Source: Gemmatimonadota bacterium (GTDB taxonomy: Bacteria > Gemmatimonadota > Gemmatimonadetes > Gemmatimonadales > GWC2-71-9). From it: DNA of 7,057 nucleotides. The first letter of the stretch is position 1. Each line of letters opens with the position of its first letter. Shown piece after piece: positions 1 to 4,730 of this stretch. Both the position numbers and the translations under genes were made by a program. The notes under the pieces were generated by a model. The model saw only the letters and a list, made by a program, of their open reading frames with translations, was not told the origin of the DNA and searched no databases. The stretch is taken from NCBI GenBank assembly GCA_003220905.1, contig QHTS01000091.1, forward strand, positions 1 through 7,057, written 5' to 3'.

Positions 1-109
1 CGTGGCCCCCAAACCCGGTGTCCCGATGTCGCTGTACGTCTCGGACGTGGCCGAGATCGATCGACCTGGTTCACGAGCGCAAGGACACGGCGATCGTGCT
101 CTACTGTAA
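1..109 (+). pseudogene. Upstream fragment of the rhodanese-like gene in frame 2
   Basis: Frame 2 is open from the left edge to a TAA at 107-109. Its first 20 or so codons read VAPKPGVPMSLYVSDVAEID, which looks like the end of a rhodanese domain's first half. After about 62 this frame loses protein-like character, while frame 3 gains the active-site loop and the rest of the domain. I read this as the N-terminal part of the same gene, separated from the remainder by one extra base (modulo three). It may be a real disruption or an assembly or read error. Confidence 0.5.
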
Positions 110-563
110 CGGTCCCTATTGCGGCAAGAGCAAGCGCCTGGCGGCGGAGCTGCTGGCGGCGGGCTACACCAAAGTCCGGCGCTACCAGCTCGGCATCCCG
201 GTGTGGCGTGCGTTGGGCGGCGTCACGCAAATCGAGCCGGAAGGACTGCGAAACATCCTCGCGAACGATCGCACCGCCGTCGTCGTCGATGTGCGGGAGC
301 CGCCGGAGCGCCAGGCCAGCGCGTTCCCGAGCGCCCAACCCATCCCGCGCAGCGCCGTGCTTGAAGGAAAGGATGTGGGCGAGATCAAGCGCGCGAAGGA
401 CGACGGTCGCTTGCCGATGGAAGATCACAACACGCGGCTCGTCGTGATCGGGGGGGCCGTGCCGGCGCGCTACGTGGCGGAGGCCCTGACGCGCGAGGCC
501 TTCCACAACGTGAGCTACTTTGCCGGGTCGCTCGAGGAGGCGCGGGCTGCGCTGAAGCCATGA
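18..563 (+). CDS. Tandem rhodanese-like domain protein, 5'-incomplete and frameshifted
   Basis: Rhodanese-fold protein (sulfurtransferase superfamily); physiological substrate unknown. Counting from the GTG at 18, the first domain carries the active-site loop CNGPYCGKS with Cys30 as the expected persulfide-forming cysteine. A second rhodanese domain runs from about residue 70 to 178, with the VDVREP motif near 90-95 and a C-terminal YFAGSLEEA stretch, but its active-loop position reads VVIGGAVPARY with no cysteine, so it should be non-catalytic. Residues 2-14 are probably spurious: they are an out-of-frame reading of bases that, in frame 2, encode a sensible sequence (PGVPMSLYVSDVAEI) running in from the left edge. 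A +1 shift near 55-66 would join the two. The authentic gene therefore starts outside the window, and 18 is only the first usable start in this frame. DUF2721 follows after 10 nt. Family assignment is firm; integrity is uncertain. Confidence 0.72.
   Translation: MSRCRCTSRTWPRSIDLVHERKDTAIVLYCNGPYCGKSKRLAAELLAAGYTKVRRYQLGIPVWRALGGVTQIEPEGLRNILANDRTAVVVDVREPPERQASAFPSAQPIPRSAVLEGKDVGEIKRAKDDGRLPMEDHNTRLVVIGGAVPARYVAEALTREAFHNVSYFAGSLEEARAALKP
55..62 (+). repeat. GATC tandem duplication at the probable frameshift point
   Basis: Two adjacent copies of GATC (55-58 and 59-62) sit where the rhodanese coding frame changes. Removing one copy restores a continuous frame reading AEIDLVHERKDT. Removing a single C from the CC at 65-66 also restores it, giving AEIDRLVHERKDT. 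Either event explains the shift, and the sequence alone does not decide between them. Confidence 0.45.
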
Positions 564-573
564 TTCGCGAGGG

Positions 574-1032
574 GTGAACCTGAGCCTGGTCGTGCAGCAA
601 TCCCCCGGCATCACCGCGGTCGCCCATGCGATCCAGCTCGCGGTGGCCCCGGTGTTTCTCCTCTCGGGCATCGGCGCCATGCTGGCCGTGCTGACCAGTC
701 GTCTCTCCCGCATCATCGATCGCGGCCGAGCCCTCGAGGCGCAGCTCGCCGCAAGCCCGCCGGATGCGGCGACCCACATTCACGCAGAGCTCGCCGCGCT
801 CGCCCGCCGCGCGCAGCTGATCAGCCGCGCTATCACGCTCTGCACCATCACGGCCCTGCTCGTCTGCGCCGTGATCGCGACGCTGTTCCTGGGAGCCTTC
901 GCGAGCTTCGACACGTCCGTGCCCGTGGCCCTGTTTTTCGTCGCCGCCATGGTGACGTTCTTCGCCGGCTTGTTGTTCTTCCTCCGGGAGATCTTCGTTG
1001 CGACGGCGAACCTGCGGATCGGTCCCCGTTAG
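574..1032 (+). CDS. DUF2721 family membrane protein
   Basis: A 152-residue integral membrane protein of the DUF2721 type, function unknown. The diagnostic part is the N-terminal VAHAIQLAVAPVFLLSGIGA segment followed by LTSRLSRIIDR, which family members share. Three hydrophobic segments are visible at about residues 14-41, 87-109 and 116-138. A charged, partly helical loop at 42-86 contains the arginine-rich SRLSRIIDRGR stretch and an Ala/Arg-rich region. Length is normal for the family. The GTG at 574 is the only start upstream of the conserved first helix. A GAGGG run directly abuts it, too close to be a standard ribosome binding site. It begins 10 nt after the rhodanese stop and ends 12 nt before the next ATG, so cotranscription is likely. 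The context gives no clear function. Confidence 0.85.
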   Translation: MNLSLVVQQSPGITAVAHAIQLAVAPVFLLSGIGAMLAVLTSRLSRIIDRGRALEAQLAASPPDAATHIHAELAALARRAQLISRAITLCTITALLVCAVIATLFLGAFASFDTSVPVALFFVAAMVTFFAGLLFFLREIFVATANLRIGPR

Positions 1033-1044
1033 TCCACCAGCACC

Positions 1045-1722
1045 ATGACCGCGCGCGTACATTTAGACATGCCTCTGACCCGAGCGCCCGCCGCCCTCCT
1101 CCTCGCCTGCACCGTCTCGGCGCTCGCCTGCAGCCGGCGGGATGCGCCGCCCCGGGGGCCCGAGCGCGAGACGGCGGCGCCCCCCTCAGCTCCCCCGGTC
1201 CCCGACAGCTTTCTCGTCGCTCTCACGACGAGTCGCGGCCCCATGGCGGTCGTCGTGCACCGCTCCTGGGCGCCCCACGGCGCGGATCGGTTTTACGCCC
1301 TGGTCCACGGCGGATTTTACGATGGCGCGCGCTTCTTCCGGGTGGTCCGAGGGTTCGTCGTTCAATTCGGACTGCCGGCCGACCCGCAGCTTGGTCGGGC
1401 TTGGTCTGCGCAGGTCATCCCGGACGATCCGGTGCGCCAACCCAATCGACGCGGGACCGTCGCCTTTGCGAGCGCGGGACCGAACACCCGCACGACCCAG
1501 GTGTTCATCAATCTGGCCGACAACCTGCGGCTCGACGCGCTCGGCTTCGCTCCCATTGGACAGGTGGAGGAGCGGTTGGGGATGGTGGATAGCCTGTATG
1601 CGCAGTACGGCGAGCGCCCGTCCCAAGACTCGATTCGCCTGCAAGGCGACGCGTACCTCACGCGCGCGTACCCGAACCTCGACCGGATCCGCACCGCGAC
1701 GATCGTACGCGAATGGCGGTGA
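1045..1722 (+). CDS. Cyclophilin-type peptidyl-prolyl cis-trans isomerase, probable lipoprotein
   Basis: Predicted to catalyse cis-trans isomerisation of peptidyl-proline bonds in exported proteins. The N-terminus is a signal sequence with two possible lipidation cysteines: Cys22 in LLAC and Cys29 in SALAC. A Pro/Arg-rich linker runs to about residue 53, and the cyclophilin domain spans about 56-185. The active-site block FFRVVRGFVVQFG aligns residue by residue with human cyclophilin A, placing Arg99 at the catalytic Arg55, Phe104 at Phe60 and Gln107 at Gln63; TQVFINLAD supplies the Gln152/Phe154 pair. The position of the cyclosporin-contacting Trp121 is Arg162, so drug insensitivity is expected. 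The C-terminus (185-225) has a YGE...YLTRAYPNLDRI extension seen in some bacterial lipoprotein cyclophilins. ATG at 1069 is an alternative start giving a tighter signal peptide (MPLTR...); neither start has a clear Shine-Dalgarno. The end overlaps the hydrolase gene. Confidence 0.9.
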   Translation: MTARVHLDMPLTRAPAALLLACTVSALACSRRDAPPRGPERETAAPPSAPPVPDSFLVALTTSRGPMAVVVHRSWAPHGADRFYALVHGGFYDGARFFRVVRGFVVQFGLPADPQLGRAWSAQVIPDDPVRQPNRRGTVAFASAGPNTRTTQVFINLADNLRLDALGFAPIGQVEERLGMVDSLYAQYGERPSQDSIRLQGDAYLTRAYPNLDRIRTATIVREWR

Positions 1723-3221
1723 GCTCGCGCCAACTCAAGACCGCCGGCGCGGTCGCCGGGTCACTCGTGGGCCTGTGGTTGCTGTTGTCCATTCCCGGCG
1801 CGGAGCCACCCGTCGCGCCCGCGCCGGAACGCGGCCGCGGCTTCGCGTGGAACCAGGACACCCTGTGGCGCTCCCTCGAGACGACGTATGTCCACACGCG
1901 GGTCGCCGGGTGTGGGACGGCGGACCGCGCCGCTGCGGGCGGGCTCTCGGGCCTCGCCGCCACCGCGGAGCAGCTGCTGCGCGCGCCGGTGCCCTCCGGC
2001 GCCGCGGCGCTGGATTCGGTCGAGCGCCGGTTCTTTGCGCTGGCGCCGCTCGTCGCCGCGTGCCCGCACCATCTCCGGGACTATGTGCGGCTCTCCGGGC
2101 GCCTGCGAGAGGCGATCAAGTGGCAATCGCGTCGCTGGGACGTCGCCAGCGACGGCGCCCGCGCGCGCCTATACCGCTCCCTCTATGGGTTCCGGGGCGC
2201 GGTGGAAGAGGCGATGCTGCAACATCCCGACAGCAGCCTTCCCCTCGTCGAGGGCCGTCGCGAGCCCTCGGCCACGCCGGCGACTAACGTGCACGGGGTG
2301 GAGATCCACTCCGGCGACATCCTCGTGTCGCGCGGCGGCTACCCGACGTCGGCGCTCATCGCCCGCGGGAACGATTACCCGGGCAACTTCTCGCACGTGG
2401 GGCTGGTGCACGTCGACAGCGCGTCACACGCCGCTTCGGTGATCGAGGCCCACATCGAGCGCGGCGTGGCGGTCTCCACTGCCGACGGGTATCTGCGGGA
2501 CAAGAAGCTCCGGATCATGGTGCTGCGCCTGCGGGCCGACCTGGCGCCACTGATCGCGGATCCGTCGCTGCCACACCGGGCCGCGTCACTGGCGCTCGAG
2601 CGCGCGCGGTCGGGACACATCGCGTATGACTTCGAGATGGATTACACGGATCCCTCGCGCCTCTTCTGCTCGGAGGTGGCCTCGTCGGTCTACGGCGAGC
2701 TGGGCGTGAGGCTGTGGACGGGGCTCTCCACGATCTCGGCTGCCGGTCTGCGTCGCTGGCTGTCGGCGTTCGGGGTGCGCCACTTTGCGACGCAGGAACC
2801 GTCGGATCTGGAGTATGATCCCCAGCTGGTCGTCGTGGCGGAATGGCGCGACGCCGGCGCGCTCATGCAGGACCACATCGACAACGCCGCGATCGACGCG
2901 ATGCTCGAAGGCGCGGAGGCGGGGGATGCGCTCTCCTACCCCTGGTACCAGCTGCCGGTGGCACGGTTGGCCAAAGCGTACAGCTGGCTGCTCGGCGGCT
3001 TCGGGAGGCAGGGTCCCGTTCCCCAAGGGATGTCCGCCCGGGCGGCCCTCCGCAGCAGCGCGTTCTCGGACCGCCAACGGTGGGTCGCGGCGCGTGTGAC
3101 CGAGGCGGCGACCCGCTGGACTCGCCAGCAGGGGTACCCGCCCCCGTACTGGGTTCTCCTTGACCTGGCCCGAACCGCAACGAAGGCGTTGCGCGGGGCG
3201 CGTCCGTCGGCGCAGCTTTAG
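1713..3221 (+). CDS. YiiX/YebB-like permuted papain-fold cysteine hydrolase, membrane-anchored
   Basis: A 502-residue protein with a permuted papain-like (NlpC/P60-related) amidase domain, a family implicated in cleaving peptidoglycan or lipid amide/ester bonds; its substrate is unknown. An N-terminal hydrophobic segment (about 10-28, preceded by Arg6 and Lys9) should anchor or export it. Residues 45-190 are an Ala/Arg-rich, probably helical region with Cys67 and Cys117. The hydrolase core is at about 195-375: HSGDILVSRGG (GD at 201-202), the NFSHVGLV block with candidate catalytic His228, VIEAH with Glu246 as a possible third residue, and RLFCSEVAS with candidate nucleophile Cys319. This His-before-Cys order is the permuted arrangement. 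Residues 385-502 are an extra C-terminal part I cannot assign. The start is ATG 1713 (10-nt overlap with the isomerase) or in-frame GTG 1719 (GTGA overlap). The pairing suggests a shared envelope setting. Confidence 0.83.
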   Translation: MAVSSRQLKTAGAVAGSLVGLWLLLSIPGAEPPVAPAPERGRGFAWNQDTLWRSLETTYVHTRVAGCGTADRAAAGGLSGLAATAEQLLRAPVPSGAAALDSVERRFFALAPLVAACPHHLRDYVRLSGRLREAIKWQSRRWDVASDGARARLYRSLYGFRGAVEEAMLQHPDSSLPLVEGRREPSATPATNVHGVEIHSGDILVSRGGYPTSALIARGNDYPGNFSHVGLVHVDSASHAASVIEAHIERGVAVSTADGYLRDKKLRIMVLRLRADLAPLIADPSLPHRAASLALERARSGHIAYDFEMDYTDPSRLFCSEVASSVYGELGVRLWTGLSTISAAGLRRWLSAFGVRHFATQEPSDLEYDPQLVVVAEWRDAGALMQDHIDNAAIDAMLEGAEAGDALSYPWYQLPVARLAKAYSWLLGGFGRQGPVPQGMSARAALRSSAFSDRQRWVAARVTEAATRWTRQQGYPPPYWVLLDLARTATKALRGARPSAQL

Positions 3222-3239
3222 CGGTGGACCCCTTCTGCC

Positions 3240-3244
3240 AGGAG
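3240..3244 (+). promoter_or_regulatory. Shine-Dalgarno AGGAG for the 57-residue protein
   Basis: AGGAG lies 8 nt upstream of the ATG at 3253. It is the clearest ribosome binding site in the window and fixes the start of the small gene, ruling out the longer in-frame reading that would begin at 3160 inside the hydrolase gene. Confidence 0.7.
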
Positions 3245-3252
3245 TTCGAGCC

Positions 3253-3426
3253 ATGCCCAAAGGTGAGGAGCGCAAGCTGGCCGCGTTGGCCAAGAAGAAC
3301 GCAGCCAAAGCCGCGAAGGCGAAACCCAACAAGCGCCGGCAATACGACGACACCCTTCCTCCGGAGCGGGAAGAAGATGTCGAGTTGCGCGACTTCTTCT
3401 CGGAGATGAAGAAGCGCGAGTTCTAG
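3253..3426 (+). CDS. Small charged hypothetical protein (57 aa)
   Basis: I do not recognise this family. The product is very polar. The N-terminal half (1-29) is rich in Lys, Ala and Arg (AALAKKNAAKAAKAKPNKRR) and probably helical. The C-terminal half (32-57) is acidic and aromatic (DDTLPPEREEDVELRDFFSE) and ends in MKKREF. The basic-then-acidic layout would fit a nucleic-acid- or ribosome-associated small protein, but this is inference only. It has no cysteines, signal peptide or membrane segment. The ATG is supported by an AGGAG 8 nt upstream. It lies in a 31-nt gap after the hydrolase stop, and the next gene (TfoX domain) starts within a few bases of its TAG. The strong translation signal and the clear change of amino acid composition from neighbouring frames support it as real. 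Confidence 0.72.
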   Translation: MPKGEERKLAALAKKNAAKAAKAKPNKRRQYDDTLPPEREEDVELRDFFSEMKKREF

Positions 3427-3427
3427 T

Positions 3428-3775
3428 ACGGTTACCCCCAGCTTCAAGACCTTCGTGCTCGAGCAGCTCGGCCGCGTCGTGCCGCGTGTTCGGGCCAGGA
3501 GCATGTTTGGCGGCGTGGGGATCTACGCGGGGGATCTCTTCTTCGCGCTGGTCGCCGACGACGCCCTCTACCTCAAGGGGGACGACGCCAGCCGACCGGA
3601 GTTCGAGGCGCGGGGCATGAGTCCGTTTCGACCGTTCGGCGAGGACGGCGAGGTCATGCAGTACTACCAGGTGCCGGCGGATCTGCTGGAGGACGTCGAG
3701 GCGCTGCGCCCGTGGGCCGTGCAGGCAGTCGCCGCGGCCGAACGGAAGCGGGCGAAACGGAAACGCCCGCGGTGA
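3428..3775 (+). CDS. TfoX N-terminal domain protein
   Basis: A stand-alone TfoX/Sxy N-terminal-type domain. In gammaproteobacteria this domain occurs in the competence regulator TfoX/Sxy, but short single-domain versions are widespread and their role is not established. The diagnostic block is RARSMFGGVGIYAGDLFFALVADD, given here as RARSMFGGVG plus IYAGDLFFAL, followed by LYLKGDD, a SPFRPF turn and YYQVPADLLED. The tail is basic (ERKRAKRKRPR). The first canonical start is GTG 3455 (106 aa), which would cut into the expected first helix. Upstream codons from ACG 3428 read (M)VTPSFKTFVLEQL, which looks like the family's usual N-terminus, so translation probably begins at that ACG, or an ATG has been mutated or misread there (115 aa). 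The reading frame has a TGA at 3407-3409, so no earlier start is possible. The 3' end overlaps the next gene as GTGA. Confidence 0.8.
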   Translation, partial: TVTPSFKTFVLEQLGRVVPRVRARSMFGGVGIYAGDLFFALVADDALYLKGDDASRPEFEARGMSPFRPFGEDGEVMQYYQVPADLLEDVEALRPWAVQAVAAAERKRAKRKRPR

Positions 3776-4377
3776 CGCGCCGCACGCGCGGCACGGTCGT
3801 CCCCGCCGCCCTGGGCTGCCGCGTCAAGTCCGGCTGGGCCACGGCGGTGCTCGTCGAGGGTCCTGTGCGCTCGCCGCGCGTGGTCGATCGGCGTGCGATC
3901 GAGCTGAGCGACGCCCACGTGCCGACATCCCGCCAACCCTATCATGCGGTGAGGGACGCCCGGCCCGGGCAGGCTGCCAGGCTCGAGCGCTACCTCCGCG
4001 GGGTGGTCGAGCGGGTCTCCAAGCGGTCGCTCGGCGCGCTCTTGAAGGAGTATCGCCGGCAGGGACGCCGGGTCCGGCGTGTCGCGCTGGTGGTGGGGAG
4101 CCTCATCGATCCCGCGCGGATCGGCAACGACCACATCCGGGCGCACGCCCTCGAAGGACAGCTGTTCCGGACGGCGCTGGAGCGCGCGGCGCGTGCCGCG
4201 CGGTTGCCGTGCACCACGCTAGTGGAACGGGTCCTGTACGAGACCGCGGCGCCACGCCTCAAACGGTCACCGGGCGCGCTCCGACACGCGGTGAAAGACT
4301 TGGGTGGCGCGCTCGGCGGGCCGTGGCGCGCCGACGAGAAAGCGGCGACGCTCGCGGCGTGGCTCGCGCTCGCGTGA
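3772..4377 (+). CDS. Conserved-looking hypothetical protein, possible RNase H-like fold
   Basis: A 201-residue protein I cannot place in a named family. Starting at GTG 3772, it opens with a beta-like GCRVKSGWATAVLVEG segment (15-30) and then RVVDRRAIELSD (36-47). SRQPYHA lies at 53-59, a long basic helical region at 64-100, a hydrophobic strand VRRVALVVGSLID at 101-113, HIRAHALEGQLFRTALERAA at 121-140, a VERVLYE strand-like piece at 151-157, and a C-terminal RADEKAATLAAWLALA helix. The strand-rich start, Glu128, Glu152 and an acidic pair (Asp188, Glu189) opening the last helix recall RNase H/RuvC-like proteins, but the first acidic residue expected in strand 1 is replaced by Lys19, so activity is doubtful. 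The GTGA overlap with the TfoX stop selects this start and suggests translational coupling. A 38-nt gap precedes fmdB. Confidence 0.75.
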   Translation: MTRRTRGTVVPAALGCRVKSGWATAVLVEGPVRSPRVVDRRAIELSDAHVPTSRQPYHAVRDARPGQAARLERYLRGVVERVSKRSLGALLKEYRRQGRRVRRVALVVGSLIDPARIGNDHIRAHALEGQLFRTALERAARAARLPCTTLVERVLYETAAPRLKRSPGALRHAVKDLGGALGGPWRADEKAATLAAWLALA

Positions 4378-4378
4378 G

Positions 4379-4407
4379 TTGACCTGTCGGCATCACTGGG
4401 CTAAGTT
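4379..4407 (+). promoter_or_regulatory. Possible sigma70-type promoter for a leaderless fmdB-argS transcript
   Basis: TTGACC at 4379-4384 matches the -35 consensus at five of six positions. After a 17-nt spacer comes TAAGTT at 4402-4407, which fits TANNNT but only half of TATAAT. The hexamer ends 8 nt before the fmdB ATG at 4416, which would place +1 at or next to the A of ATG and give a leaderless mRNA. This agrees with the absence of a Shine-Dalgarno there. It is the only intergenic gap in the window long enough to hold a promoter. Confidence 0.35.
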
Positions 4408-4415
4408 GTTGTGCG

Positions 4416-4730
4416 ATGCCGACCTACGAGTATAAGTGCCCCGCCGGGCATGCGTTCGAGAAGTTCTACCCGACGATGAACAGCAGTCGCCGCGTGAAGT
4501 GCCCCACCTGCGGTAAGATCGCGGAGCGGCAGATCTCGGGCGGCACCGGGCTGGTGTTCAAGGGCTCGGGCTTCTACATCACCGATTACAAGCGGGCGGG
4601 CGATAAGCCGGAGCAGAAAGAGGACGCGAAGCCGGCGGCCGAGTCCAAGCCCAGCCCCGAGTCGAAGTCCGTGGCCGAGACGAAGCCCGCCGAGCGCGCC
4701 AAGAAGAAAAAGAACTCCGGCGACAAGTGA
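4416..4730 (+). CDS. FmdB family zinc ribbon protein
   Basis: A small putative regulatory zinc ribbon protein of the FmdB type (named after an amidase/formamidase-linked protein); molecular function is not well established. The N-terminal domain MPTYEYKCPAGHAFEKFY is diagnostic. Candidate zinc ligands are Cys8, His12, Cys29 and Cys32; the first knuckle is CPAGH, where many relatives have CxxC. The conserved SGGTGLVFKGSGFYITDY block lies at 41-58, closing the domain. Residues 59-104 form a low-complexity Lys/Glu/Ser/Pro tail with loosely repeated ESKP/ETKP units, ending in a run of four lysines (97-100). This tail is probably disordered. The ATG at 4416 coincides with the family's usual first residue; no Shine-Dalgarno precedes it. 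Its stop overlaps the argS start as GTGA, so argS translation is probably coupled to it. Confidence 0.9.
   Translation: MPTYEYKCPAGHAFEKFYPTMNSSRRVKCPTCGKIAERQISGGTGLVFKGSGFYITDYKRAGDKPEQKEDAKPAAESKPSPESKSVAETKPAERAKKKKNSGDK

Noticed and set aside
385..1062. A 225-codon minus-strand open frame over the rhodanese and DUF2721 genes
   Set aside because: Low-complexity Arg/Gly/Glu-rich translation lying opposite two recognisable families; a GC-bias shadow.
1142..2287. A 381-codon plus-strand frame spanning the isomerase and hydrolase genes
   Set aside because: Arg/Pro/Ser-rich composition typical of an off-frame reading; both underlying genes are clearly coded in other frames.
3160..3252. In-frame N-terminal extension of the 57-residue protein starting at 3160
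   Set aside because: The extension overlaps the hydrolase C-terminus and is Arg-rich, while AGGAG at 3240-3244 marks the ATG at 3253.
2586..3353. A 255-codon minus-strand open frame over the end of the hydrolase gene
   Set aside because: Arg-rich translation without motifs, opposite conserved hydrolase sequence including the FCSE cysteine.
3712..3771. Upstream start at 3712 for the 201-residue protein
   Set aside because: The extra 20 residues overlap TfoX coding sequence and look off-frame; the GTG at 3772 overlapping the TfoX stop is the better start.
3428..3775. TfoX-domain gene as evidence for a competence system
   Set aside because: Only the N-terminal-type domain is present and no competence or uptake gene is nearby; single-domain forms are common outside competent species.
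4307..4334. Inverted repeat GGCGCGC...GGCGCGCC as a terminator near the end of the 201-residue gene
   Set aside because: It lies inside coding sequence, has no T-run after it, and short GC-only repeats are expected by chance at this base composition.
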